DNA of 64,000 nucleotides from Marinococcus luteus_A (GCF_034497705.1 NZ_JAXRUV010000002.1:186001-250000), one strand, 5' to 3'. Positions 24,543 to 34,024 are shown, numbered from the stretch's first letter. A program made the numbers and translations. The notes: generated by a model from the sequence alone, not told the origin.

Positions 24543-25754
24543 TTACGTCAGACGAACGGGAAGCTCTGTGAGGCCGCGCATGAGTATGCCGGGACGCCAT
24601 TCCAGGTTATCAGACGCTGTGTCCAGCTGCATCTCGGGGAAACGTTCAAGCAGCGTATTCACGGCGACTTCCGCTTCAACTCTGGCAAGCGGGGCCCCAA
24701 GGCAGAAATGGATGCCTTTGCCAAAAGCAAGGTGTTTGCTGTGGCCACGGGTGATGTCGAAAACATCCGGGTCTTCAAATGCTTCCGGATCACGGTTGGC
24801 CGCATCAAGCGCGACGAGTACATGGTCTCCCCTGTTGATCGTTTTTCCCTGAAGTTCGAGTGTTTCAGAGGCCCAGCGGTCGGTGCTGAATTCAACCGGT
24901 CCCTCGAAACGAAGCATTTCTTCAATGGCCGGGCGGATAAGGTCCGGCTGCTGCTGTAACGTGCGCATCTGCTCCGGGTGAGTCATCAAAGCGAACAGGC
25001 CGTTTGCAATGAGGTTTACCGTCGTTTCATGGCCGGCGATAATTAGCAGCGAAACGACTCCGTAAAGCTCCTGCTCGGATAAACGATCGCCTTCCTCTTC
25101 TGCCTGGATGAGCTTACTCACCATATCATCCTCCGGCTGCTCCCTTCTGGTGGCTATCCAATCCCTGAGGTAGGCGGTGAATTCCTCCGTGTGCTGCTGA
25201 ATTTTTTCGGCTTTTCCCGGGTCATTGGAAGCTTCGACGAGGGTATTGGACCAGGTACGGAATTTATCCCTGTCCTCGCTCGGCACCCCGAGCATTTCGC
25301 AGATAACAATGATAGGAAGCGGAAAAGCGAAATCATCGATAATATCAATTCGGGAGCGGTCCTGCATGTCTTCGATCAGTTCATTTGCAATTTCTGTAAT
25401 TCTGTCCCGAAGCTCTTCGATCATTTTCGGTGTAAATGCCTGCTGAACGAGTCCTCGCAGCCGTTTATGATCCGGAGGATCCGCAAAAAGCATATTTTGG
25501 GAAAAAATATTTTTCTGTGCTTCAGCGCGCTCTTCTTCATTTAAAAACACAGTGAAATCCTTTATGAAGCGATTGTCCTTCAGCACCGCGACAGCGTCCT
25601 CGTACCGGGTGACGATCCAGGCGTAATGGCCGTCGGGCATTAAGGTCTGGTGTACCGGGTCATGCTGCTGGAGAGAGTGGAAGGCAGGATACGGGTTCTG
25701 GTTAAAGGCATGCGTGAATAAGCCGGCTTCTTTACGGTGGAAATCGTTCTTCAT
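24543..25754 (-). CDS. Cytochrome P450
   Basis: A 403-residue soluble class I P450 monooxygenase. Seen are the I-helix oxygen-activation motif AGHETT, the K-helix EEMLR (ExxR), and the haem-binding loop FGKGIHFCLG with the ligand Cys351. It resembles Bacillus P450s that hydroxylate fatty acids, terpenoids or steroids, but the substrate is open. No ferredoxin or reductase gene is adjacent, so redox partners must come from elsewhere. AAAGGAG precedes the ATG. Confidence 0.95.
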   Translation of the reverse strand: MKNDFHRKEAGLFTHAFNQNPYPAFHSLQQHDPVHQTLMPDGHYAWIVTRYEDAVAVLKDNRFIKDFTVFLNEEERAEAQKNIFSQNMLFADPPDHKRLRGLVQQAFTPKMIEELRDRITEIANELIEDMQDRSRIDIIDDFAFPLPIIVICEMLGVPSEDRDKFRTWSNTLVEASNDPGKAEKIQQHTEEFTAYLRDWIATRREQPEDDMVSKLIQAEEEGDRLSEQELYGVVSLLIIAGHETTVNLIANGLFALMTHPEQMRTLQQQPDLIRPAIEEMLRFEGPVEFSTDRWASETLELQGKTINRGDHVLVALDAANRDPEAFEDPDVFDITRGHSKHLAFGKGIHFCLGAPLARVEAEVAVNTLLERFPEMQLDTASDNLEWRPGILMRGLTELPVRLT

Positions 25755-25889
25755 TGTAATCGGCTCCTTTATAGTAGGATGAGGAAGGTTAATTATATTC
25801 CCGTTTTTTCGAAAGCGTCATCATTGTTGTTTGAAGAAGAAACAATTAGAATGTAGAAAAATCCATCCTTTGCGGAGGTATAGCAAAAT

Positions 25890-26477
25890 ATGATTTATCA
25901 TGAATGGAATCGTAAATGGAATGAACTTGAATGCCACCGTCTATACCGCAACGATGATTTAGAAAAGGATAAACACGGATACATTGCCTGGGAACGGGAG
26001 CTGCCTTTTTTTAAAAGCTACCGCAGCCGTGCGTTTTATGTTGCTGAGACGTCCCGCTATATTGAACATTGGGCTGCCGCCGAAGAAAGGAAAGCAAGAG
26101 CAATCACGCGTCGTTTTCCGGAAAAATTCCGGGAGCAGAAGGAGGAAGCTGACCGTCTCATCCAGGCGGACTACCGGCTGCTGCTTTACCGTCGTCTGTA
26201 TGAAGGAAGAGTGCCGTATGTATTAATGTCTCCGCGGCAGATGGAAGCGTGGCTGCAGAAGGAAGAGGCATTTCAGCTGCAGCTGACAACGCTGAATGCC
26301 GAAGAGGGCCCGCTTCAAAGCCTTTCTTTTTTGAAAAAGCAGATGGGAAACAAAAATTACCGTAAATGGTTCGCCCAGCGCCGGAAGGAATGGGAAAAAA
26401 TAAAGAAGCAGGACGCAATGGACCTGCTTTCCTTGTCTCCGTACCGGTCGCGCCAGCGGGAAGAAAAGAAAATATAG
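25890..26477 (+). CDS. Hypothetical protein, 195 aa, charged and aromatic-rich
   Basis: I do not recognise this protein. It is soluble, rich in Arg, Lys, Glu, Trp and Tyr, and probably helical: the middle (about 65-105) is a run of alternating charged residues compatible with a long helix, and the C-terminal 50 residues are strongly basic. No membrane segment, signal peptide or known catalytic motif is seen. GGAGGT lies about 11 bases before the ATG. It stands alone between the P450 and a PLP dehydratase, converging on the latter. A nucleic-acid or scaffold role would suit the charge but is a guess. Confidence 0.72.
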   Translation: MIYHEWNRKWNELECHRLYRNDDLEKDKHGYIAWERELPFFKSYRSRAFYVAETSRYIEHWAAAEERKARAITRRFPEKFREQKEEADRLIQADYRLLLYRRLYEGRVPYVLMSPRQMEAWLQKEEAFQLQLTTLNAEEGPLQSLSFLKKQMGNKNYRKWFAQRRKEWEKIKKQDAMDLLSLSPYRSRQREEKKI

Positions 26478-26496
26478 CCAACAGGCAGCGGTCTGT

Positions 26497-27459
26497 TTAA
26501 ATATACGGAGCGACTGCTTTGCGGTGGGTGTGGACGTCCACACTGCTGCCGGAAACGATAAGAACAGTGGGACCGTTAACGGCCACGAGTCCGTCTAAAA
26601 GAGCGCCGGCGCCGACAGCGGCTGCTCCCTCGACAACCATTTTGTGCTTATCGTATAAAAACGCCATGCCCCGGGCGATCGTGTCTTCATGCAGCCGGAG
26701 TCGCTGATCGGCATAGCGCTGAACCATGGAAAAAGTGTATTGATTTTCGAGTCCGATGCCTCCGAGCAGGCTGTCAGCAAGTGTTGGGGCCTCCGGTACG
26801 ATAGTCGGCTTGCCGATATTCAGGCTCTCATCCATAGCAGCTCCTTCCCGGAGGGACAAACCGCTAAGCTCAAGATCAGGAATTTGTTCCTTCAGGGCAA
26901 GACCGAGGCCGGCCAGCAGGCCGCCACCGGACAGGCCGGTGAGCACGTGCTTCACAGAGGGCAGATGCTCGATGATTTCGAGTCCCATCGTTGCCTGCCC
27001 GGCGATGACAAAAGGGTGGTCAAAGGGAGGGATAAGAGTCAGCCCCTCCTCCTCGACGAGGCGGGCGCTGACTTCTCCGGCTTCATCCTGGCCGCTGCCT
27101 TCCACATGCAGCTCAGCGCCGCTTGCTTTCAGTGCCTCGACTTTATTTGCCGGTACGTTTTCTGAGACACATACGACGGAGCGGATGCCGAGACTGGCTG
27201 CTGCTGTCGCCACCGCAAAACCGTGATTACCGGTGGAAAATGTGACTACGCCCTGGGCCCGTTGCTCTGGAGTCAGAGAACGAATCATGTTAGTCGCTCC
27301 CCGGAGCTTGAAGGAGCCGGTGACGTGCATTTGTTCGAGCTTTAAGTACACAGGCTGGCCGGCAATATTTGTCAGAGGCTGGGAAAAAAGGAGCGGCGTT
27401 TCCGGAAGTACCGGACGTAATCGCTGTCTTGCTTCCCAGGCATGCTGAAGTGTTAACAT
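26497..27459 (-). CDS. PLP-dependent threonine/serine dehydratase-like enzyme (EutB-like)
   Basis: A 320-residue fold-type II PLP enzyme. The Schiff-base lysine is in GSFKLRGATN, substrate contacts in STGNHGFA, the phosphate-binding loop is GLSGGGLLAG, and a late SGSS precedes the C-terminus. Its length corresponds to catabolic dehydratases without the ACT regulatory domain. It may deaminate threonine or serine, or act as hydroxyectoine-utilisation EutB; no ectoine genes are adjacent, so the substrate is open. AGGAG lies eight bases before the ATG. Confidence 0.85.
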   Translation of the reverse strand: MLTLQHAWEARQRLRPVLPETPLLFSQPLTNIAGQPVYLKLEQMHVTGSFKLRGATNMIRSLTPEQRAQGVVTFSTGNHGFAVATAAASLGIRSVVCVSENVPANKVEALKASGAELHVEGSGQDEAGEVSARLVEEEGLTLIPPFDHPFVIAGQATMGLEIIEHLPSVKHVLTGLSGGGLLAGLGLALKEQIPDLELSGLSLREGAAMDESLNIGKPTIVPEAPTLADSLLGGIGLENQYTFSMVQRYADQRLRLHEDTIARGMAFLYDKHKMVVEGAAAVGAGALLDGLVAVNGPTVLIVSGSSVDVHTHRKAVAPYI

Positions 27460-27600
27460 AGAATCATCTCCTGCTGCAGCAAAATTTATAATTATACTTA
27501 TTTAAACATAAGCGGAGAAGCGAAAACAATACGCTCTGGCGGACGTTTGCCAGGTTGCGGATAGGGAACACCCAAATAGAAGTGTACGCAGAAAGGATGA

Positions 27601-28476
27601 ATGAGTGTGAGAGTTGGGTTTATTGGAACAGGGATTATGGGTTCAAACATGGTGAAAAATTTAATGGACGCCGGGGAAAAGGTTACGATTTATAACCGGA
27701 CTAAGCAGAAAGCCCAGCACCTGCTCGACGCAGGAGCAGGTTGGCGGGAAACGCCGAGAGAGCTGGTTTCCAAGGTGGATGTCGTATTCACGATGCTGTC
27801 GAACCCTGAAGCAGTAGAGGAAATTGCGAACAGCGTGGATGGTTTGCTTGCCGGCGAAACAAGTCGAAAAATCTGGGTGGACATGAGTACCGTTAATCCC
27901 GGCTTTACCCGGCAGATGGCCAGAACCGCGAAAATGAAGGAAATGCGCCTGGTGGATGCACCGGTATCCGGATCTAAAGGACCTGCTGAAAAGGGAGAGC
28001 TGGTGTTTTTGGCCGGCGGTCGTGAAGAGGACGTACAAAAGGTACAGCCGCTTCTCGAAATTATGGGCAAAAATGTTCATTACATGGGAGGCACTGGAAG
28101 CGGATCTGCGATGAAAATGTCCGTTAACTTAACGCTGATGCATGCTATGACTAGTTTATCAGAGGGGCTGCACGCAGCGGAAGGACTGGGACTTGATAAG
28201 CAGCAGGCGCTTGATGTGCTGCTTCAGGTGCCGACGACGGCCCCTGCCGTCGCTGGAAAGCGTGACATGCTTCTGAGTGGCAGCTATGAAACCCAGTTTC
28301 CATTGAAGCATGCCTACAAGGATTTACACCTGCTCGAGGAATCAGCCTACCAGGCGGGAATTTCCCTGCCGGTCACCGGCTCAGTCCGGGAAGCGTATGC
28401 GCTGGCAAAGCAGTACGGTATGGGTGATGAAGACTTTGCGGCGGTGTATAAGCTGCTGGCAAAAGGAAGCGAATAA
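27601..28476 (+). CDS. Beta-hydroxyacid dehydrogenase (3-hydroxyisobutyrate/tartronate semialdehyde reductase family)
   Basis: A 291-residue NAD(P)-dependent enzyme. Rossmann motif GFIGTGIMGSNM at the N-terminus, substrate loop DAPVSGSKGPAEKG near 120, and a catalytic-lysine helix GSAMKMSVNLTL near 176 are all present. Similar to the family of Bacillus YkwC. The ATG at 27601 is close to AAAGGA (about four bases); a GTG two codons later is also possible. No pathway partner is adjacent. Confidence 0.88.
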   Translation: MSVRVGFIGTGIMGSNMVKNLMDAGEKVTIYNRTKQKAQHLLDAGAGWRETPRELVSKVDVVFTMLSNPEAVEEIANSVDGLLAGETSRKIWVDMSTVNPGFTRQMARTAKMKEMRLVDAPVSGSKGPAEKGELVFLAGGREEDVQKVQPLLEIMGKNVHYMGGTGSGSAMKMSVNLTLMHAMTSLSEGLHAAEGLGLDKQQALDVLLQVPTTAPAVAGKRDMLLSGSYETQFPLKHAYKDLHLLEESAYQAGISLPVTGSVREAYALAKQYGMGDEDFAAVYKLLAKGSE

Positions 28477-28479
28477 AAA

Positions 28480-28520
28480 ATACCCCGGCAGGCCTTGTGT
28501 TCAGGTCTGCCGGGGTATTT
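28480..28520. terminator. Bidirectional terminator between dehydrogenase and MFS exporter
   Basis: ATACCCCGGCAGGCCT and AGGTCTGCCGGGGTAT pair around seven bases, with T-runs on both sides. Confidence 0.9.
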
Positions 28521-28522
28521 TA

Positions 28523-29998
28523 CTATTTAGCGGGAGCGTTGCTCTGCTGTTCTTCGTTTGCCTGGCGGGTCATTTCCTTCTCTTCTTTCGGGGAGCTTAA
28601 GAAAAGGGAAAGAATCAAAGCGACAAAGGCAAGAGCTGTGCTTCCCATAAAGGCCCACTCAAACCCGACTACCTGTGCGAGCTGGGGAGCCGCTTCTGCG
28701 GAGGTCGAAGCCTCCGGCTGATACTGTTGGGCGCCCAGGGCAACAAAGGTAACCAAAAGGGCTGTACCGATAGAAGCGGAAATCTGCTGCAGCGTATTCG
28801 CCATCGCTGAGCCGTGGGCGTACCATTTCATCGGCAGCTGGTTTAATGCTGACGTCATGACCGGCATCAGTGCGCAGGCGAGGCCGAACATGCGGATGGC
28901 GTATACAATGGTTAAATACGTAAAAGATGTTTCAAGCGAAAGGTTCGTAAACATAAAGGTAGTGATGGTAACAATAGACAGCCCGGTGATTGCGAGCCAT
29001 TTCGCACCGAAGGCGTCAAACAGACGGCCTGTAATAGGCGACATAATCCCAATCACAATGGCTCCCGGCAAAAGCATCAAGCCGGATTCCAGCGGGGTGA
29101 AGCCTAACACATTCTGCATGAACAACGGCAGAAGCGTTTCCGCTCCTATTAATGAAATCAAAACAGCCATAGTGATACCAATGGCGAGACTGAATATCTT
29201 AAACTTAAACACGCGAAATTCGAGCATCGGTGAATTTAATGTAAACTGACGCCAGACAAATAATCCGATAATCAGAGCCCCGACGATCACGGCGGTAAGA
29301 ACGACCGGGCTGCCCCAGCCGCTTTCGGAAGCCGTCCCGAAGCCGTATAAAAAGGATCCAAACCCAAAGGAAGAAAGGATAATGGACAATACATCAATCT
29401 TTGGGCTGCCCAGTTCGGTCACGTTTTTCAAAAAGATAGCTCCGGTAATAATCGTCAGTGCTACGATTGGGAGCACAGTAATAAACAGGGCTCTCCACGG
29501 AAAAAGCTCGAGAAGAAAGCCGGAGAGCGTCGGGCCGATAGCCGGGCCGAACGAAATAACGATCCCGATCATGCCCATCGCTGTACCGCGGCGCTCTACG
29601 GGAATAATGGCCAAAAGCACTGTCATTAATAGCGGAAGCATAATGCCGGATCCGGATGCCTGGACCACACGTCCAAATAGAAGAACTGGAAACGAAGGAG
29701 CGATAGCGGCGATCGAGGTGCCGACGCCGAATAAGCCGATCGCCGTCAAAAATAATCCTCTGGTCGTAAAGCGTTCAATTAAAAATGCGGAGATTGGAAT
29801 CATAATGCCGTTTGTCATTAAGAAGGCCGTCGTCAGCCACTGAACGGTCCCCTGGGTGACCCCGAGGGCGTCCTGAATGGAGGGGAGGGCGGTGGCTAGC
29901 AGTGTTTCGTTAATAATTCCCATAAAGGCGCCAAGCAGCAGGGCCGTAATCATAGCTGCCTTCTGCCGGGTGGGGATGTCCCAGGATGAAGAACTCAT
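28523..29998 (-). CDS. DHA2-family MFS drug exporter (EmrB/LmrB-like)
   Basis: A 491-residue, 14-segment proton-coupled multidrug exporter. Diagnostic segments are WLTTAFLMTNG in TM2, GRVVQASGSGIMLPLL and GPAIGPTLSGFLLE (motif C of antiporters) in TM5. The start ATG overlaps the TGA of the preceding tetR gene as ATGA, so translation is coupled. The overlap and the regulator make a standard self-regulated efflux unit; the ligand is unknown. Confidence 0.93.
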   Translation of the reverse strand: MSSSSWDIPTRQKAAMITALLLGAFMGIINETLLATALPSIQDALGVTQGTVQWLTTAFLMTNGIMIPISAFLIERFTTRGLFLTAIGLFGVGTSIAAIAPSFPVLLFGRVVQASGSGIMLPLLMTVLLAIIPVERRGTAMGMIGIVISFGPAIGPTLSGFLLELFPWRALFITVLPIVALTIITGAIFLKNVTELGSPKIDVLSIILSSFGFGSFLYGFGTASESGWGSPVVLTAVIVGALIIGLFVWRQFTLNSPMLEFRVFKFKIFSLAIGITMAVLISLIGAETLLPLFMQNVLGFTPLESGLMLLPGAIVIGIMSPITGRLFDAFGAKWLAITGLSIVTITTFMFTNLSLETSFTYLTIVYAIRMFGLACALMPVMTSALNQLPMKWYAHGSAMANTLQQISASIGTALLVTFVALGAQQYQPEASTSAEAAPQLAQVVGFEWAFMGSTALAFVALILSLFLSSPKEEKEMTRQANEEQQSNAPAK

Positions 29999-30876
29999 AG
30001 TACTTGTTTCTCTCCTTTCCATGCGCTCCATTTTGCACTCAGCTTTTGTGTGTGTATATGGAGATTCGCGTGGTGCTGCAGCTGATGCAGTAAAGCATCG
30101 ATCAAAAATTCCCTCGGTATTTCTGCCTTGAACTCTTCGTGAATCATTTCAGTTGTCTGAAGTGTCTTTTCAGGCAGTTCTCCCTGCGTGTGCCGGGCTT
30201 TTACAAATAAAAGCAGTGCTTCGGATTCACAGCGGATGCTTTCCATACCCTGCACGGGCTCGTCTCCTCCGGCCCATTCTCTCGGAAGCTGGGGCTCGAG
30301 GTCACTGTCATCTTTAACGATGGAGTGAAGCCTATCTACGATGAATGTAGAAAGCTGGTTCAACGGGAGGGCAGAAACATGCCAGTTCATAAGGGTTAAA
30401 TAAGAGTGCATGACCCCTTCGAGAATGACAGCAAGATCGCTGACGTAAGGGCGTACCCGGGGGCCGAAGGCTTCCAATAGTGATTGTTCATGCCATTCCT
30501 GAAAAAAGCGGCGCATACGGTTTAAGTAGTTGGAAATTTTGTTTTCCATATGAGGAGGAAACTCCGTGAAAAGCATCTGAAACAGCGGCCGATACTCCGT
30601 GAATTTCTCCAGCTCGATGCGTATTTTACCCTCGAGTCGTTTGAGCTCGGGCTCATGCTGTGTTCCCTGATAGTTTTCGGCCTCATAAAGCATATTTTCA
30701 TGCACCTTGCGGAGCAGCTCTAAAAGCATCGTTTCTTTGGAATCAAAATGCTTATAAAAGCCACCTTTGGATATGCCGCAGGCCGCTGTAATGTGCTGGA
30801 TGGAAGTGGAGTGGAACCCCTGCTTCACAAATAGCTGCAGTGCTGCTTCCAAAAGCTTATCCTTACGCTCTGCCAT
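29995..30876 (-). CDS. TetR-family regulator of the adjacent exporter
   Basis: A 293-residue repressor with an N-terminal TetR helix-turn-helix (ITAACGISKGGFYKHFDSKE, about 29-48). The body is longer than the usual ~200 residues of the family: about 90 additional residues follow the ligand-binding domain, including HQLQHHANLHIH. AAGGGGG precedes the ATG at a longish spacing (about 11). Overlap with the exporter by 4 bp implies it controls that pump, probably with itself, through the operator around 30923. Confidence 0.92.
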   Translation of the reverse strand: MAERKDKLLEAALQLFVKQGFHSTSIQHITAACGISKGGFYKHFDSKETMLLELLRKVHENMLYEAENYQGTQHEPELKRLEGKIRIELEKFTEYRPLFQMLFTEFPPHMENKISNYLNRMRRFFQEWHEQSLLEAFGPRVRPYVSDLAVILEGVMHSYLTLMNWHVSALPLNQLSTFIVDRLHSIVKDDSDLEPQLPREWAGGDEPVQGMESIRCESEALLLFVKARHTQGELPEKTLQTTEMIHEEFKAEIPREFLIDALLHQLQHHANLHIHTQKLSAKWSAWKGEKQVL

Positions 30877-30915
30877 GCAGTTTTCGACCCCCTTTTGACT
30901 CTATGGTTACTTTTG

Positions 30916-30931
30916 GTGAACGTTTAGTCAC
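30916..30931. promoter_or_regulatory. Candidate TetR operator
   Basis: GTGA-N8-TCAC inverted repeat lying at the predicted transcription start of the tetR-exporter unit, 40 bp before the tetR start. The arms are short, so this is tentative. Confidence 0.4.
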
Positions 30932-30938
30932 AAAGAGT

Positions 30939-30967
30939 ATCGTAGCATTTGCTATGTAGAGAATCAA
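30939..30967 (-). promoter_or_regulatory. SigA promoter of the tetR-exporter operon
   Basis: On the minus strand TTGATT (30967-30962), 17-bp spacer, TACGAT (30944-30939). Confidence 0.55.
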
Positions 30968-30992
30968 GTAATGAGCTTAGAGATTTTAACAC

Positions 30993-31020
30993 AAAAAAGC
31001 TGCCGGACTCCCGGCAGCTT
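30993..31020 (-). terminator. Terminator of the ABC exporter operon
   Basis: AAGCTGCCGG and CCGGCAGCTT pair around GAGT on the minus strand and run into TTTTTTG, right at the stop codon. Confidence 0.88.
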
Positions 31021-32684
31021 TATGGATCTAAATAATCCACGCCACGCTCTTTGAGCTCTTTTGTACCATGACGCAGATGTAGATAGACGATTAGGATCGC
31101 AATCCCAGCGGCAGACAGAAGCCCCCCTGCTCCCAGCAGGCTGATCCATTGCCACGGGGCTGTATTCCATAAGGGAAGAAAGGCAGGCTCCGGGCCGTGG
31201 TGCCATTTTGAGTGCAGGGATAGACCGGCACTTAAAAGCATCCAGGCGGGGAAGAAAAAAAGCAGAAGGTACAGAACGTTTAGAAAGAAGGATACTACTC
31301 CTGTATCGAACCGCACCCGTTTTTGCGGATTTTTTTCATTGTACGTTCCCCCGGCCGCTCCGGCCCACACACCGGAAGCCGCGGCAACTGCTGTAAGGGA
31401 TAGCGTCAGGACAAGCCCGGCGAAAAACAGTACGATGTTCCACCTAAAGACTATAAAGGTGATCAATTCAAGTGCAGCAATTGCCGCTCCTGTCATGACC
31501 CAGTGGCCCAGGAATTTTCCGAGGACAATCTGCCGGGGAGTTACAGGAAGCGCTCGCAGCATCCAGCGGGAGTCGCCCTCCCGTCCAAACGAGGCCGCGG
31601 CAAATTGCTGCAGACCAAGCAGAATGGCGGGTCCGAGCATAGCGTGCACACTACTCCAAGCAGAGGCAGGATTTGCCCAGGGGGAAGCAATTGCCGATCC
31701 GCTGCCAAAGAAATTAATGAACATTAAAATAAGAATAAGGGCAAATGTGAAGAAGGTGGTCCATTCTTTCGGGTTTCTCTGCACGGCCCGCCATTCTTTA
31801 AAGGCAATGGCATAGAGGACAGAGCGGGCTTCACCGGGCCGGGTCGATCTGATTTTGTTTCCCACGGGCTCGGTGGCCCGCTGCCAGGAGGAAAAGTAGC
31901 GTTTTTCCACGAACCACAGAGAGGCGAGGCTTATGACCGTCAAAGCTCCGAGACAGGCCGCTGTATAAATGATTCCTGCGCCTTCTCCCTGAAAAGAAGT
32001 GAAAAGAGCGGCTGCTGCAGGCTGAGTGGGAAGCCATACGGGAGCTGCTTCAATGGTAAGAGATGTGTTACCGTTTTGCATAATGATGTTTGGCATCTGC
32101 GCAGCCAGAACAAACAGGGCTGCAGATAGAAAGCTGATTACAGTAGTCAGCTGCTGGACGCGTTGGGCCGGCAGAATATAAACGAGAAACAGATTCAATA
32201 GAAACGCGAGACCTGCTCCAAAAACAGACAGGCCGAAAAACAAAAGAGCAGCGGCCGGATAAAACAGAAGGTGGGCTCCCGAAACGGCCCCGATGATAAT
32301 GCTGAGCCCAGTTAACAATAAGAAGGAAAGCAGAGGAAATCCAGCCCACCCGGTGAAAAACTGCATGGCAAACAGATGCCTCGAGCGGATGGGAAGAGTG
32401 AATAAAAACTCAATATCTTTGGAGCCGAACAACAATTGAAACGTGCGCGGCATGGTCACAAAAGTGATGACAGCCATAATGCTCAGCAGCAGGTAAACGA
32501 CGACCGCATGTAAGCTTTCCGGAGAGAAAACGTCCCCAGCCGCAGCCATGCCGAGACCAAAGGGAAATATAATGAACAGGGCCAGGGCTGTCAGAGTGAT
32601 GTATAATACTTTCCGCCCGGACGGCAGAGACTCGTACTGATGACGCATGGTTTTTTTCTGATAATACCAAAGCGTTTGTATCAT
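31020..32684 (-). CDS. ABC transporter permease (ABC-2-like)
   Basis: A 554-residue polytopic membrane protein with roughly a dozen hydrophobic segments in two sets. A conserved FGSKDIEFLFTLPIRSRHLF loop lies near residue 90 and a second such loop, GDSRWMLRALPVTPRQIVLGK, near 390, typical of Bacillus exporter permeases of this type. Its ATG overlaps the TGA of the ATPase gene (ATGA), so the two form one complex made in fixed ratio. The exported substrate is unknown. Confidence 0.85.
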   Translation of the reverse strand: MIQTLWYYQKKTMRHQYESLPSGRKVLYITLTALALFIIFPFGLGMAAAGDVFSPESLHAVVVYLLLSIMAVITFVTMPRTFQLLFGSKDIEFLFTLPIRSRHLFAMQFFTGWAGFPLLSFLLLTGLSIIIGAVSGAHLLFYPAAALLFFGLSVFGAGLAFLLNLFLVYILPAQRVQQLTTVISFLSAALFVLAAQMPNIIMQNGNTSLTIEAAPVWLPTQPAAAALFTSFQGEGAGIIYTAACLGALTVISLASLWFVEKRYFSSWQRATEPVGNKIRSTRPGEARSVLYAIAFKEWRAVQRNPKEWTTFFTFALILILMFINFFGSGSAIASPWANPASAWSSVHAMLGPAILLGLQQFAAASFGREGDSRWMLRALPVTPRQIVLGKFLGHWVMTGAAIAALELITFIVFRWNIVLFFAGLVLTLSLTAVAAASGVWAGAAGGTYNEKNPQKRVRFDTGVVSFFLNVLYLLLFFFPAWMLLSAGLSLHSKWHHGPEPAFLPLWNTAPWQWISLLGAGGLLSAAGIAILIVYLHLRHGTKELKERGVDYLDP

Positions 32685-33454
32685 GGAATCTCCCCTTCAG
32701 GGTCTTCGTTCTCCTGCTGCTCTGTCATGCGCAAAAAGACATCCTCCAGAGAACCCCCGGCATGACTGGCGTGCTCCTGCTTAAGCTCCTCGGGAGTGCC
32801 TGTCTGCAGAAGCCTCCCCTGATGAATGATTCCGACCCGGTCACAGAGCTGGTCAGCAACGTCGAGCATATGAGTAGAGAAAAAAACAGCAGTGCCTTCT
32901 GCTGCGGTTTCGCGCAGAATGGCCCGGAGGTCGCGCGAGCTCTTCGGATCGAGCCCGACTGTAGGTTCGTCCAGAAAAATAACAGATGGCTGGTGAATCA
33001 GGGCTCCGGTTAAAGCTATTTTCTGCTTCATGCCATGTGAATACGTCTCCATCAATCTACCGGCACTTTCTGTTAAATCAAACCGGTGCAGCAGCTCCTC
33101 TGCATGTTCTATCCATATGTTTTTGTCGAGTTTAAATACAGAAGCAATAAACTGAAGAAATTCCCATCCTGTGAGCTTTGGATAGATATCTGGTTTATCG
33201 GGCAGATAGGCAAGCTGCTGCTTTGCTTCGAGCGCTTGACTTTTAATCGATTTGCCATGAATGTATCCATCCCCGCTGCTCGGTTCAAGCAGGCCGGCGA
33301 GCATTCGCATCGTCGTAGTTTTACCGGCCCCGTTTGGTCCGAGAAAGCCGAATATTTCATGAGCATGTACCTCGAAACTCAATGGGTGCACAGCAGTGGC
33401 CCCTTTAAATTGTTTTGTCAGCTGGTTTACTTCTACTGCGGGAGAATCGTGCAT
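32681..33454 (-). CDS. ABC transporter ATP-binding protein
   Basis: A 257-residue ATPase. Walker A GPNGAGKTT, the Q-loop region LPDKPDIYPKLTG, signature YSHGMKQKIALTGAL, Walker B VIFLDEPTVGLD and the switch His in FFSTHML are all intact. Its class (export-type, DrrA-like) fits the adjacent permease. The open frame reaches 33667, but AAAGGAGGG lies seven bases before ATG 33454, which also aligns with the family start. Confidence 0.93.
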   Translation of the reverse strand: MHDSPAVEVNQLTKQFKGATAVHPLSFEVHAHEIFGFLGPNGAGKTTTMRMLAGLLEPSSGDGYIHGKSIKSQALEAKQQLAYLPDKPDIYPKLTGWEFLQFIASVFKLDKNIWIEHAEELLHRFDLTESAGRLMETYSHGMKQKIALTGALIHQPSVIFLDEPTVGLDPKSSRDLRAILRETAAEGTAVFFSTHMLDVADQLCDRVGIIHQGRLLQTGTPEELKQEHASHAGGSLEDVFLRMTEQQENEDPEGEIP

Positions 33455-33574
33455 GTCGGGCCCTCCTTTGTATGATATGCTGTGGGCAGATGCACAGGCA
33501 TGTTCATCATAAATGATATAGAAAATAATGGAAATGATAATAAGCGTACCGTGTAAGGAGGCAGAGAGACTGAA

Positions 33575-33817
33575 ATGACCTATGAAGAACTGGCGGATAG
33601 ACTGGACCGCACGTCTGACGGTGAAATGATTGGTTTTTTGATGGTACCAAAAGCGCACCGGAAGCAACAGAAAAAAGTGAACAGCTATTTAAAGGAACGC
33701 TACGCTGCATCTGATTCTGATTCCTTGAAAGACATTGTGGAGCACTTTTGTGAAGAAAACCTGGAACCTGGGGAAAGCCGGGAAATTGAGTTTTATCCAA
33801 CGGAAAAATTAACCTAG
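33575..33817 (+). CDS. Hypothetical protein, 80 aa
   Basis: A small soluble acidic protein, not recognised. It has an N-terminal helix (MTYEELADRLDR) and a charged middle. AAGGAGG lies about 13 bases before the ATG, longer than ideal. A TTG-started small membrane protein gene follows 18 bp downstream on the same strand, so the two may be cotranscribed. Confidence 0.6.
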   Translation: MTYEELADRLDRTSDGEMIGFLMVPKAHRKQQKKVNSYLKERYAASDSDSLKDIVEHFCEENLEPGESREIEFYPTEKLT

Positions 33818-33835
33818 CCAAACGGGGGAGAGACG

Positions 33836-34024
33836 TTGAAACCAAAAAAAGTGATGAATCTGGCTACGCTTATTAACGGCATCGGCGTATTTTTATTTAT
33901 TTTAGCCAGTGTCCCAAACTGGATTCCCGCTATTTTATGCCTGTTTGGATGCACGCTGCTCGTGTTTCGCAAACAGGCAGCAGACTGGTGGAATAAAAAC
34001 ATTACTAAAGAACCGGAGCAATGA
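33836..34024 (+). CDS. Small membrane protein, 62 aa
   Basis: Two adjacent hydrophobic segments (about 10-26 and 28-45) after a basic start, ending in a charged tail WWNKNITKEPEQ. The start is TTG, chosen because GGGGGAG lies six bases upstream. Function unknown. A hairpin with a T-run follows its stop. Confidence 0.6.
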   Translation: MKPKKVMNLATLINGIGVFLFILASVPNWIPAILCLFGCTLLVFRKQAADWWNKNITKEPEQ

